NCBI GenBank assembly: GCA_028276365.1
Contig: JAPYWL010000004.1
Span: 4,690 to 68,689 of the forward strand
Direction: 5' to 3'
Length of the DNA stretch: 64,000 nt
DNA from: Deltaproteobacteria bacterium
Lineage (GTDB): Bacteria; DRYD01
Each line of letters opens with the position of its first letter. The first letter of the stretch is position 1. Positions 18,045 through 26,792 of this stretch are shown one piece after another. A program made the position numbers and the translations under genes. Below the pieces are notes generated by a model. It did not search any database. It was not told where the DNA came from and was given only the letters and a program-made list of their open reading frames with translations.

Positions 18045-18074
18045 TTTTTATTTTTATAAAAAAGGGGGAGTTTT

Positions 18075-18458
18075 ATGGCTAGATTACCTGAATATGTAAA
18101 AAATAGTGTAATTTTGGACGATTATGCTTTGGAAGATGGGATTAGATGTTTAAGCTGTGAGAGTGGAGTTTGTATTGCGTGTGGCTACTGCTCTATGGTT
18201 TGTCCTGTTAAAGCTATAAGAATGGAAGTAATTCAAGATGAATTAGGGAGAACTATTGTTGATAAATTTGAGATAAATGTTAGTGCTTGTATATTTTGTG
18301 GATTATGTGAGCAGGTTTGTCCTACTAAAGTTATTGAAATGGAAAATACTTATGAATTTGCTTTATATAATAATGTTGATGTAGTTAGAATGGATGAATA
18401 TTTTGAATATGATGAAAAAAAATCTTTTGATCAAAAATTAATTATTAATAAAGGATAA
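18075..18458 (+). CDS. nuoI: NuoI-type 2[4Fe-4S] ferredoxin domain protein
   Basis: The 127-residue protein holds two [4Fe-4S] motifs: C33-C36-C39-C43 (CIACGYCSMVCP) and C72-C75-C78-C82 (CIFCGLCEQVCP). An additional CLSC pair (C25, C28) precedes the first. The stretch after the second motif, MENTYEFALYNNVDVVRMDE, matches the NuoI C-terminus. It lacks the N-terminal amphipathic helix and RFRG segment of a normal NuoI (about 160-180 residues); these occur instead at the start of the preceding gene. Its expected role is to carry electrons along the peripheral arm of complex I towards NuoB. The AAAGGGGGAG site is strong, so it is translated as a separate protein. Confidence 0.85.
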   Translation: MARLPEYVKNSVILDDYALEDGIRCLSCESGVCIACGYCSMVCPVKAIRMEVIQDELGRTIVDKFEINVSACIFCGLCEQVCPTKVIEMENTYEFALYNNVDVVRMDEYFEYDEKKSFDQKLIINKG

Positions 18459-18466
18459 AAATATAT

Positions 18467-19345
18467 ATGAATAAAAAATCCAAAAAAAACGAAAAAACTA
18501 CTATAGAAAAAAAGAATAAAATTAAAATAGAAAGTAATTATACTGATAAGTTAAAAATAAAAGCAATCGAAAATAAAACTAATATTGAAAATGAAATTAA
18601 TAGTGTTGATAAACAAATAGAGGAATCTAATAATAATGCTTATTTAACAAATGATTTAGAAGATAAGTTACTAAATCAGATAAAACAGGATTTTTTTGAA
18701 GAAAATAAGCTAAAAGATCTAAAAGATGAGGAGTTAGTAGAGTTGTATAAAAAAGGATTTAAAGAAGCTTTGGATATTTTAATTAAAAGATATAAAAATG
18801 TTATATTATCTAAGAGTTTATTATTCTATATATCTAATCCTCAAGAAAGGGATGATATTTTACAAGAAGCCTATTTAGGTTTTTTGAGTGCTATAACAGA
18901 TTTTGATAAAAATAAAGGTAGTTTTTATTCTTTTGCTAGTGTTTGTATTCAAAGACATATTTATACTTATATTAAAGCTTTAAATAGGAACAAGCATAAG
19001 ATTTTAAAGGGAGCTTTTTCTTTGGAATCTACTTTAAATAAGGATCAGGAGTTTGCTGAAAGAAGATTGGAAGAATATTTAGAGCACTCTAAAATATCTT
19101 CTAATATACCTTCTATATCTAGTTATTTATCTTCTGATGAAATAGCTTCTGTTAATTTTGATTATAAAGATAAACGAGAAAAAATATTAAAAAAATTAAC
19201 TCCTATTGAAAAGGAAATTTTAAAATACAGGAGCTTAGGATACAGTTATAAAGAAATTGCAGATAAAATAGGTAAAAGCATTAAATCAGTAGATAATGCT
19301 ATTCAACGTATTAAAAGAAAAGTTAAACTTATATTACAAGATTAA
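18467..19345 (+). CDS. Sigma-70 family RNA polymerase sigma factor, SigH-like
   Basis: The first 80 residues are Lys/Asn/Glu-rich and probably disordered. Then come sigma region 2 (DEELVELYKKGFKEALDILI, and NPQERDDILQEAYLGFLSAI with FDKNKGSFYSFA) and region 4 (LTPIEKEILKYRSLGYSYKE, then IADKIGKSIKSVDNAIQRIK). The arrangement, with a short linker and no region 3, is closest to SigH of Bacillus-type bacteria (post-exponential or sporulation onset sigma). Its regulon is unknown. No anti-sigma factor lies beside it. It starts 8 bp after the nuoI stop, and the next gene is a SpoIID-domain protein. Confidence 0.82.
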   Translation: MNKKSKKNEKTTIEKKNKIKIESNYTDKLKIKAIENKTNIENEINSVDKQIEESNNNAYLTNDLEDKLLNQIKQDFFEENKLKDLKDEELVELYKKGFKEALDILIKRYKNVILSKSLLFYISNPQERDDILQEAYLGFLSAITDFDKNKGSFYSFASVCIQRHIYTYIKALNRNKHKILKGAFSLESTLNKDQEFAERRLEEYLEHSKISSNIPSISSYLSSDEIASVNFDYKDKREKILKKLTPIEKEILKYRSLGYSYKEIADKIGKSIKSVDNAIQRIKRKVKLILQD

Positions 19346-19357
19346 AAATTATTTATT

Positions 19358-20590
19358 ATGTATATAAGGATTTTGATTTTTTTTATTGTTAATTTTATAG
19401 TTTTTTACTTTTATTTAGTAATTTCTTCATATGGTTATAATGTTTATAGATCGAATTTCATGTCATTGTTAAATCAAGAAAGCTATGATGTTATTAGAGT
19501 ATTAATAGATAGTGGGTATATTAAAGATAGGATTGATTTAAAGGGGAGTAATATAAGTTTAAGATATTCTTTAAAGAAATATCCTTCTATTTATCAAGGC
19601 TCTAATAATTTGTTTAATTTTTTATCAATAGTTTATAATTATCCTTATTTAGATTATTATTATTCTGAGAATAAGTATTATATTAATTTTGAGGATATAA
19701 GTGATGTTTTAGTTTTATCGAATGATTTTATTGAGTATAAAAATAGGAAATATAGAGGAATAATGAGAATAATTTTTAAAGATCATAAATATTATTTAAT
19801 TAATTATGTTAGTTTAGAGGATTATTTAAAAGCGGTTGTACCATCAGAGATGCCATATACCTGGAGTATAGAGGCTTTAAAAGCACAAGCTATTGCTGCA
19901 AGAACTTATGCTATTAAAATGATGTTAACTAGGAGATCTAAAAATGAGATTTTTGATGTTTATTCTACTGTTTTGGATCAAGCTTATTATGGGATTGATT
20001 ATGAAAAAGATACTACTAATTTAGCAGTGGATTCTACTAAAGGTATGATCTTAGTTTTTAATAACGAACCTATTTGGGCTTTATATCATTCTAATTGTGG
20101 AGGATTTACTATTGATGGATATTTACCCTTTGCTAAAACAGTATCTAAAGAAGATTATTATTTATCTTCTGTTAAATGTTATTATCCTGGAAATACTTGG
20201 GTTTCTAAAATTAGTTTATATGAAATAAAGGATTTGTTAAAAAAATATACTAAAAGAGAAGTTTATTCAATTAATTCTATTTCTGTTAATTCATTTAAAA
20301 CTACTTTTATTTACCAAACTGTGAATAATACTTTTGTTAATTATAGTATATATAATTGGGAGTTAAGGAAGTTATTGAATTATAGAATAAAAAGTCCGTT
20401 TATAGATAAAGTAAGTATTGAGAAGGATTGGGTAATTTTTGAGGGTAAAGGTAATGGGCATGGAGTAGGTATGTGTCAATATGGAGCAAATTATATGGCT
20501 AAAGCTGGATATAGTTATGTTCAAATACTAAATCATTATTATCCTAATTCTGTTTTAATTAACTTAACTGATTATTTTTCTAAAAAATGA
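19358..20590 (+). CDS. SpoIID/LytB-domain protein (first copy)
   Basis: A 410-residue protein with an N-terminal membrane anchor (residues 2-20). The SpoIID domain includes YLKAVVPSEMPYTWSIEALK, AQAIAARTYAIK, the HSNCGGFT segment and the C-terminal GKGNGHGVGMCQYGANYMA. Bacillus SpoIID cleaves denuded glycan strands as a lytic transglycosylase; many non-spore-formers have homologues involved in peptidoglycan remodelling or septation. The conserved glutamate of PSEMP is the likely catalytic residue. It starts 12 bp after the SigH-like sigma factor, so the two may be co-expressed. A second, larger homologue is at 52.3-54.4 kb. Confidence 0.87.
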   Translation: MYIRILIFFIVNFIVFYFYLVISSYGYNVYRSNFMSLLNQESYDVIRVLIDSGYIKDRIDLKGSNISLRYSLKKYPSIYQGSNNLFNFLSIVYNYPYLDYYYSENKYYINFEDISDVLVLSNDFIEYKNRKYRGIMRIIFKDHKYYLINYVSLEDYLKAVVPSEMPYTWSIEALKAQAIAARTYAIKMMLTRRSKNEIFDVYSTVLDQAYYGIDYEKDTTNLAVDSTKGMILVFNNEPIWALYHSNCGGFTIDGYLPFAKTVSKEDYYLSSVKCYYPGNTWVSKISLYEIKDLLKKYTKREVYSINSISVNSFKTTFIYQTVNNTFVNYSIYNWELRKLLNYRIKSPFIDKVSIEKDWVIFEGKGNGHGVGMCQYGANYMAKAGYSYVQILNHYYPNSVLINLTDYFSKK

Positions 20591-20640
20591 AAAATAAATA
20601 GTAATCATAGTTTAAATATTGATTAAATAATTTATAATTT

Positions 20641-21168
20641 ATGAGTTTTAAATTATTAAAATTAATTTCAGAAGAGGAAATTCAGAAAGGAGTATCTTAT
20701 ATTGCTAATAAGTTGAATAGTTTTTTAGATGAGAATTATGAAGATGAGTGGTATTTTATAACGGTGATGAAGGAGGGTATACCTTTTAGTGTTGATTTAT
20801 CTAAGCAAATTAGGCATAATTTGATATTTGATTATATATTTTTAGAAAAGATATTTGAATATGATAATATTAAGGAGTTAGCTATAAAAAAAGATATATT
20901 TTTACCTGTTAATAATAAAAATGTGATAGTATGTGCTACTGTTATTCATACGGGATATGAGGTTAATTTTATAAAAGAAGCTCTAAGGATTAGGGGAGCT
21001 AAGTCTATATTTATTGTTAGTTTAGTATTAAAACAGTATCCTAATAGTATAGTTAAGCCAGATTTTTATTATTTTGATATTGAGGGGACCGAATTTTTAG
21101 TTGGTTATGGGTTAGGTTATAATGAAAAGTATAGGAATCTTAATTCTATTTATAAGTTGGCTCTTTAA
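20641..21168 (+). CDS. Hypoxanthine phosphoribosyltransferase-like protein with degenerate PRPP motif
   Basis: The 175-residue protein matches HPRT in length and ends, with EFLVGYGLGYNEKYRNLNSI equivalent to the family's purine-binding FVVGYGLDYxExYRNLP. In place of the PRPP-binding motif (usually VEDIxDTG) residues 95-106 read VIVCATVIHTGY: both acidic residues and the aspartate of DTG are replaced (Cys, Ala, His). The loop glycine-threonine pair is kept. In known enzymes these acids are needed for PRPP and the reaction, so this copy may be inactive or regulatory. There is no tilS or ftsH next to it, the usual hpt neighbours. Confidence 0.7.
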   Translation: MSFKLLKLISEEEIQKGVSYIANKLNSFLDENYEDEWYFITVMKEGIPFSVDLSKQIRHNLIFDYIFLEKIFEYDNIKELAIKKDIFLPVNNKNVIVCATVIHTGYEVNFIKEALRIRGAKSIFIVSLVLKQYPNSIVKPDFYYFDIEGTEFLVGYGLGYNEKYRNLNSIYKLAL

Positions 21169-21242
21169 TATATATTTTAATATTTGCTTTTAAAAGGATT
21201 ATTTAATTAATTAATGAATAAATAAAAAAGCGGGAATCGAGT

Positions 21243-21641
21243 ATGTTAATAGAGTTAAAAATAAGTACTAAATTAAGAGAAGATTTAATAGATATAACTG
21301 ATTTAGTATTAGAGAAGATAGAACAGAGTGGAATTAAAAATGGGATAGCTGTTATTTTTGTGCCTCATACTACTGCAGCTATACTTATAAATGAGAATTC
21401 AGATCCTATGGTTAAGAAGGATATTTTGGAATATTATAAAAGAAATGTACCTCTAGATTATGATTATTATCACGTTGAGGGTAATTCAGATGCTCATATA
21501 AAATCTACTTTAATTGGTAATAGTTTAACACTAATTGTAGAGAATTCTAAGGTTATATTAGGTTCATGGCAGGGGATATTTTTTTGTGAATTTGATGGTC
21601 CTAGAATTAGGAAAGTTTATATAAAAATAATTCCTGGCTAA
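21243..21641 (+). CDS. YjbQ/UPF0047 family protein
   Basis: The 132-residue protein has the family's three conserved parts: FVPHTTAAILINEN (residues 39-52), GNSDAHIKSTLIG near 80 and LGSWQGIFFCEFDGPR near 102. The histidines and glutamate probably form a metal or phosphate site. E. coli YjbQ and homologues show weak thiamine-phosphate synthase activity, but the physiological role is unsettled. Length is typical. AGCGGGAATCGAG precedes the ATG. The HEPN-domain gene follows 26 bp downstream. Confidence 0.88.
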   Translation: MLIELKISTKLREDLIDITDLVLEKIEQSGIKNGIAVIFVPHTTAAILINENSDPMVKKDILEYYKRNVPLDYDYYHVEGNSDAHIKSTLIGNSLTLIVENSKVILGSWQGIFFCEFDGPRIRKVYIKIIPG

Positions 21642-21667
21642 GCGTTTATTATTGGTAGGTGATTTTA

Positions 21668-22084
21668 GTGAAAGAAAAAAAATTTAATAGTAAATCTAAA
21701 GAAGCATATTTAGCGTGGTATGAACAAGGGTTAAGAGATTTGGAGGTAGCTGATTTTTGTTATAATAATAATTATTATGAATGGGCGTGTTTTTGTTATC
21801 AAGAAGCTACTGTTAAAGTTTTGAAAGCTTTACTAAAAAAAAATAATCTTGAATCTTTTAGGCATTCTGCTTTTTCCTTATTAGAAGAATTATCAAAAAA
21901 AATAACAGTTAATAAAGAGCTATTTAACCTAAGTATGGAATTAGATAAACATTATATTACTTCTAGATATCCTGGAGCTAATATGTTACAGCCGCCTTTT
22001 AAAGTATATAAAAAAGAAATTGCTGAGAATGCTAAAAATATTGCTAATAAAATAATAGAATTTGTTAAACAATACTTAGAATAA
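21668..22084 (+). CDS. Stand-alone HEPN-domain protein
   Basis: The 138-residue all-helical protein shows the HEPN (pfam05168-type) pattern: AYLAWYEQGLRDLEVADFCY, WACFCYQEATVKVLKALL, FRHSAFSLLEEL and LDKHYITSRYPGA. Proteins of this family bind nucleotides or act as RNases, often with an adjacent MNT nucleotidyltransferase as toxin-antitoxin pair. No such partner is present on either side, and the Rx4-6H catalytic motif of ribonuclease HEPNs is not evident. I use the GTG at 21668, six bases after GGTAGGTG; the GTG at 21659 lies inside that site. Confidence 0.72.
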   Translation: MKEKKFNSKSKEAYLAWYEQGLRDLEVADFCYNNNYYEWACFCYQEATVKVLKALLKKNNLESFRHSAFSLLEELSKKITVNKELFNLSMELDKHYITSRYPGANMLQPPFKVYKKEIAENAKNIANKIIEFVKQYLE

Positions 22085-22202
22085 ATAGAATTTTTTATTT
22101 TTTTTCAATTTTTAGAAAGATATTCTTTGTATAATTTTCTTTAGGGGAAGGAGAATATAAACAATTTTTAGGATTACCTTAAATAACTATTTTTTATTTA
22201 GT

Positions 22203-23852
22203 TTGGTTTTTTGGAGTATAATTTTTTTGTTTTTATTAAAGGGAATTAATTTGTTATATTTTACTTATCCAGATGAAAGTAGAAATGCTTTTGCTACTTA
22301 TTATATGTATTTTAAAAATAATTTATATAATTGGATTGTTCCTTATTATAATGGAGATATAAGATATGATAAACCTGCTTTGCTTTATTATATTGCGAAT
22401 ATATTTTATATGTTATTGGGTAAATTGAATTTGGATATTGAAGTTATTTATAGATTGGTTTCTGTTTTTTCTTTATTTTTATCTAGTATCATTGTTTTTA
22501 AGTTTGCTAATATTTTATTTGAAAATATTTTTTATAGGTATTTTAGTGTAGTTGTGTTTGTATCATTTGTAAATATTTTTGTTGAAGCTAAAGCATTTGT
22601 AACTGAACCCTTATTTACTTTTTTTATTTTAATTTCTTATTACACATTTCATAGATTTTATCAAACTAGTAATTATTTTTATTTAAATTTATTTTTAATT
22701 TTTTTAGGTTTAGCTAATTTTAGTAAAGGGATTGTATCTTATATTGTTATTCTTGGACCAATCTTGATTTTCTTATTATATAATAAATATAATTTAAAAC
22801 AGATTTTTCATGTATTTTTTAATAGAAAAGTAATATTAGGTTGGATAGGGCATATTATTTTAGGTTATACTTGGTTTATACTTGTTTATTTATTTACTAA
22901 TGGAAAATTTATTAAAAATTTTTTATTTTTACATAATTTTGGTAGATTTACTGGTGCTTCAAATATGCATCTAAATCCAATTTATTTTTATTTTATTGTT
23001 ATTATTGTTAATATAATTCCTATTTGGGAATTGATTTCTTTGATTTTGGTCAATTTAAATAAGATAAGTTTGAAAAAATATAATGAACATTACCTTTATT
23101 TAATTTTTATTTTTGTTTTTATTTTTGTTTTTTATAGTTTATCTAAAGGGAAAGTTTATCATTATATTATGCCAATATTTTTACCTCTTTCTTTATTAAT
23201 TATTGCTTTCATTAAGGAAATTATAGAAAATAATTATCAATTCAATTCTAAATTGAATTTAGGAGTTTTTTTTATACTTTCTATTTCGTTTTCTATTATT
23301 TTATTAGTTTTGGATTTTAAGTTAAATGATTTGATTTTTCTTAATAAGGATAAAATTATTTTTAATCTTATTTATTTAAATTTGTTTTTTACAATTTTGA
23401 TTGCTTTTATTTTATATTTTAATTATTTAAAATCTTATGCTTCTTTTTTACTATTTGTTTTTACATTTATTAAAGTTATTTTATTTTATCATTCTATTTT
23501 AGATGATATTAATTTTAAAGTTTTAAGTAAAGATTTCATAGAGATTATTAAGAATTCAAGGAATAAAGAAATAATTACAGTAGGTGATATTGCTGGTGTT
23601 AGTTTTTATAATTTATATTTTAATAAAAAAGAAAGAACTATAAGTATAGATATAAATTATTTACAAGATTTTCCAAATATCTTAGGGGATATAAAAGAAA
23701 ATACTTATTTAGTTTTTACTAAAAAGAAATATTTTTTACAACTTAAAAATACTATTGATTATTCAAAAAATTATATAGTAAAGGAAGTAAGAAATATATT
23801 TGTTATTTTTCAAGATATGTTAGTTATTGATATAAAAAAAGTAGAGAAATAA
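22203..23852 (+). CDS. GT39/ArnT-like membrane glycosyltransferase
   Basis: A 549-residue protein with about 11-12 membrane helices. The first periplasmic loop has YPDESRNA, the acidic motif of the PMT/ArnT superfamily, followed by NGDIRYDKPALLYYIAN, which matches the K-P-x-L-Y-Y signature of ArnT-type dolichyl- or undecaprenyl-phosphate-sugar transferases. Later SKGKVYHYIMPIFLPLSLL also fits the family. It should transfer a sugar from a lipid carrier to lipid A, protein or another polymer at the periplasmic face. The start is uncertain: TTG at 22203 lacks a ribosome site, whereas AGGGGAAGGAGA at 22143-22154 lies upstream of an in-frame stretch with only ATT start candidates. Confidence 0.72.
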   Translation: MVFWSIIFLFLLKGINLLYFTYPDESRNAFATYYMYFKNNLYNWIVPYYNGDIRYDKPALLYYIANIFYMLLGKLNLDIEVIYRLVSVFSLFLSSIIVFKFANILFENIFYRYFSVVVFVSFVNIFVEAKAFVTEPLFTFFILISYYTFHRFYQTSNYFYLNLFLIFLGLANFSKGIVSYIVILGPILIFLLYNKYNLKQIFHVFFNRKVILGWIGHIILGYTWFILVYLFTNGKFIKNFLFLHNFGRFTGASNMHLNPIYFYFIVIIVNIIPIWELISLILVNLNKISLKKYNEHYLYLIFIFVFIFVFYSLSKGKVYHYIMPIFLPLSLLIIAFIKEIIENNYQFNSKLNLGVFFILSISFSIILLVLDFKLNDLIFLNKDKIIFNLIYLNLFFTILIAFILYFNYLKSYASFLLFVFTFIKVILFYHSILDDINFKVLSKDFIEIIKNSRNKEIITVGDIAGVSFYNLYFNKKERTISIDINYLQDFPNILGDIKENTYLVFTKKKYFLQLKNTIDYSKNYIVKEVRNIFVIFQDMLVIDIKKVEK

Positions 23853-23864
23853 AGAAAAATAGTT

Positions 23865-24668
23865 ATGAGATTATTTGTTATTATATTTAGCGCAGGTTAT
23901 TCAAGTAGGTTTAGGAATTCGTATGAATTATATAAAGAACTACCTAAACCATTAATTCCTATTTATAATAAGAAACTAATAGATTTACACTTACATAATT
24001 TACTGAGCTTAAGGAATATAAATATAAAGTCTTTAAAAATTTATGTTAATTTACATTATAAAGCTTTTGAGATATTTAGTTATATAAGTTCTTTTTATGA
24101 AGAATATATAAAAAAGGGAATAATTAATTTTTTATTTGAACCTAACTTATTAGGACATATTAAAACTATTGATAAGTTAAAATCTTATATACTTAATAGT
24201 GACTTATTTTTTATATTAAACTGTGATTCTTTTATTGGTAAATTTTATAATTACTTAGATATTGTTTTAGAGGTTTTAGTTAATAATAAAGTGAATAATC
24301 TCATATTTGTTTCTGATAAAAGAATTTCACAGGATAAAAAAACATATACTCATTTTGAATTTAAAGATTGTTTTACCTTTAAGTATAAAAATAAGTTAAT
24401 TAAAATTTCTAAAGTAAATGATATATATAAAAATGAGGTAAGTTTTAGGGAATATATTACTTTGTATATAGGTTTTAGTTTTTTTAGAATTAATAGAGAG
24501 TTTAATAATATTTTATTATCTCGTGATTTTAAAGAATTAAATTTTATAGATTTTTTGAAGAAACTTGATTTATATTCTCTTAAAATTCCCTATTTTTTTG
24601 AGATAACTGAAGTTAAAGATTATTTAGATTTCTTAAATTATTATTTGTTCTATTATAAGTATTATTAA
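23865..24668 (+). CDS. Sugar-phosphate nucleotidyltransferase-like protein
   Basis: The 267-residue protein begins MRLFVIIFSAGYSSRF, then ELPKPLIPI, the N-terminal signature of NTP_transferase enzymes with a slightly altered nucleotide loop (SAGYSSR for xAGxGxR). FILNCDSFIG near residue 118 holds the metal-binding aspartate. The C-terminal half is poorly conserved and lacks a hexapeptide domain. It probably makes a nucleotide sugar used by the preceding glycosyltransferase, from which it is separated by 12 bp. It is convergent with the kinase gene, 7 bp between the stops. Confidence 0.65.
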   Translation: MRLFVIIFSAGYSSRFRNSYELYKELPKPLIPIYNKKLIDLHLHNLLSLRNINIKSLKIYVNLHYKAFEIFSYISSFYEEYIKKGIINFLFEPNLLGHIKTIDKLKSYILNSDLFFILNCDSFIGKFYNYLDIVLEVLVNNKVNNLIFVSDKRISQDKKTYTHFEFKDCFTFKYKNKLIKISKVNDIYKNEVSFREYITLYIGFSFFRINREFNNILLSRDFKELNFIDFLKKLDLYSLKIPYFFEITEVKDYLDFLNYYLFYYKYY

Positions 24669-24675
24669 TTAAATT

Positions 24676-26760
24676 TTATGTTATAGTTGTTTTGGTGGTG
24701 GAATATTTAAGAAATTGTGGTTTTAGATCGTTAATGATTTCGCTTATATTTTGGTATCTTTTTTTGGGGTTTTTTTCTAACATTTTTCTTATTATTTTTT
24801 CAATATCTTTGGGTATATAGGTTGTATTTCCTTCTAATATATGACTATCTACGGGGTTATCTAACATATGAGCTTTAAATACTGCGTATATGTTATCACT
24901 TTCTCCAAATGGTAGTTTTCCTGTTAATAATTGGAAAATTATTATTCCTAAGGAGTATATATCGCTTCTTTGATCTACTTTTTGCCCTTTAATTTGTTCA
25001 GGTGACATATACCAAGGAGTACCTACGAAATCCTGGGTTATGTTTAAAGTTTTGTTAATTATTTTTGAGATTCCAAAATCTGTGATTTTAACGGTTGTTG
25101 TTTCTAAATTATCGTTTGTTAATTTTAATAATATATTTTCTGGTTTTAGATCTCTGTGAACGATTCCTTTTTGGTGGGCATAATCTAAGGCTTCTAATAA
25201 TTGCATCCATATATTCATAGTTTCATATATGTTTAGTTTCTTCTTTTCTTTTAAGATTTTATCTAAGCTTTTGCCTTCTACATATTCAAAAGCTATATAT
25301 GGGAGATTATCGTCTAAATTATAATCTATTAATTTAACGATGTTTGGATGTGAAAGTAATTTATTTATCTCTATTTCATTTTCTACTCTTTCTTTTATAA
25401 TATCTTCATTTAGAATGTGTTTATGGATAAGTTTTAGAGCTACTAAGTTTTTTGTTTTTGTGTTAATTGCTTTATATACTACTGCTGTTGCCCCTACTCC
25501 TAATTTTTCTAATAAAACATAATCAGAAACTTTAGGATTATCTTCATTTAATAAATTATTTAAATTGCTAACATTGCTTGATGTATTATTTAGTTGTTCA
25601 ATTTTTATTATTGTATCTTTTAATCTTCTTACTTTTTCTGATTTATTTTTATTTTTATTTAGTATTTCATTTATTGATTCTCTTATTTTATTTCTGTTAT
25701 AATATGCTAATATTGCTAATGCTATACTTGGAAATATTAGTAATGCTAAATATATATAAGGTATGATATGCTCTATATAGAATTTTTTTTCGAGTATAAA
25801 TGTTTTAGAATAAGTTGGAAAGGTTAAAGCGTGTGGATTTATTTTAAACGATATTGTTTCATCTTTATATCCCTTTGAGGATATTGACAAATTAAAGCTT
25901 TTGGGAATTAAAAAATTATTATCGTTTTTATATTCCGATAAATCATTTAATTTTAAGTTTTTGCTAGGAGGATTTTCTATTAAAGTTAGAGTTAATTTAT
26001 TGTCTTCTTTTTTTGTTAATTTGGTAAAATCAATAGAATTGACAGTAATATTGTAATCAAAATTCTTTATTTTATTTGGATATATATCTGTTATATTGAA
26101 TATAATATCGAATTTTTTGGGGGTTAAGGTTATTGTTAAGTTAGTATCTTGAGTTAAGTAGCCTTCTATTTGTAGTTCTTGGTAGTTGTTATTAATTGGA
26201 GAAATAAATATTTTTAAATAATCTTCTTCAAGTAAGCTTTGAGCATAATATGAAGATAGGTAATTTTTATTATTATTTTCTTTTAAACCTATTATTTTTA
26301 TATTAGATGGTATATTTTCATTATTTAAATTTTTTATATTTAGCTTTAGGTTATGATACTTTTTATTTGTTATTATTGTATTGTTATAATTATTATATGG
26401 GTAGTTTATGGTATTAGTTTTATTATTATTTAGATAATTTTTTGAAGTATTTTTATATGAATTTAATAAATAATTTTGAGAAGAATTTTTTAGAGAATTA
26501 TTATTTTCTGTGGAATTTTTTTTAATATTATTTTTAATAAAATTTTTTGATTTATTTTTTAAATTTTTAGGAGGGGGTATATTGTCTGTGTTATTAGGAT
26601 AGTTGTTTTGTTGGTATTCTTCAGGGATATAGGTTATTGACGCTGAATAAGCAATATTTAAATTTAATAAAATGAATAAGCTAAAGGTTAATATACTAAT
26701 TATGAAAGTAAAAATAGAAAAATATAGATAGTATTTTGTTTTGTAATTTTTAGTGTTCAT
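24676..26760 (-). CDS. Membrane Ser/Thr protein kinase with C-terminal kinase domain
   Basis: A 694-residue protein. A signal anchor (residues 11-40) leads to an Asn/Lys/Ser-rich low-complexity stretch and an extracytoplasmic beta-rich region (about 125-325), then a membrane helix (about 333-354), a linker and the kinase domain from residue 416. Kinase motifs are complete: LGVGATAVVYKA, ALKLI, IVHRDLKPEN near 533, ITDFGISK near 563, GTPWYMSPEQ and RSDIYSLGII. This order (sensor outside first, kinase inside last) is the reverse of PknB-type kinases, and no PASTA repeats are seen. AGGAGGAAAC precedes the start. It lies 32 bp behind an unknown protein gene that may encode its partner. Confidence 0.88.
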   Translation of the reverse strand: MNTKNYKTKYYLYFSIFTFIISILTFSLFILLNLNIAYSASITYIPEEYQQNNYPNNTDNIPPPKNLKNKSKNFIKNNIKKNSTENNNSLKNSSQNYLLNSYKNTSKNYLNNNKTNTINYPYNNYNNTIITNKKYHNLKLNIKNLNNENIPSNIKIIGLKENNNKNYLSSYYAQSLLEEDYLKIFISPINNNYQELQIEGYLTQDTNLTITLTPKKFDIIFNITDIYPNKIKNFDYNITVNSIDFTKLTKKEDNKLTLTLIENPPSKNLKLNDLSEYKNDNNFLIPKSFNLSISSKGYKDETISFKINPHALTFPTYSKTFILEKKFYIEHIIPYIYLALLIFPSIALAILAYYNRNKIRESINEILNKNKNKSEKVRRLKDTIIKIEQLNNTSSNVSNLNNLLNEDNPKVSDYVLLEKLGVGATAVVYKAINTKTKNLVALKLIHKHILNEDIIKERVENEIEINKLLSHPNIVKLIDYNLDDNLPYIAFEYVEGKSLDKILKEKKKLNIYETMNIWMQLLEALDYAHQKGIVHRDLKPENILLKLTNDNLETTTVKITDFGISKIINKTLNITQDFVGTPWYMSPEQIKGQKVDQRSDIYSLGIIIFQLLTGKLPFGESDNIYAVFKAHMLDNPVDSHILEGNTTYIPKDIEKIIRKMLEKNPKKRYQNISEIINDLKPQFLKYSTTKTTIT

Positions 26761-26792
26761 GTTTCCTCCTGTATATATTTTTTTAATATTTT

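Noticed and set aside
21659-21667. GTG at 21659 as start of the HEPN gene
   Set aside because: It forms part of the GGTAGGTG ribosome site; the GTG at 21668 is at the proper distance.
21668-22084. HEPN-MNT toxin-antitoxin system
   Set aside because: No nucleotidyltransferase gene lies on either side; the neighbours are YjbQ and a membrane glycosyltransferase.
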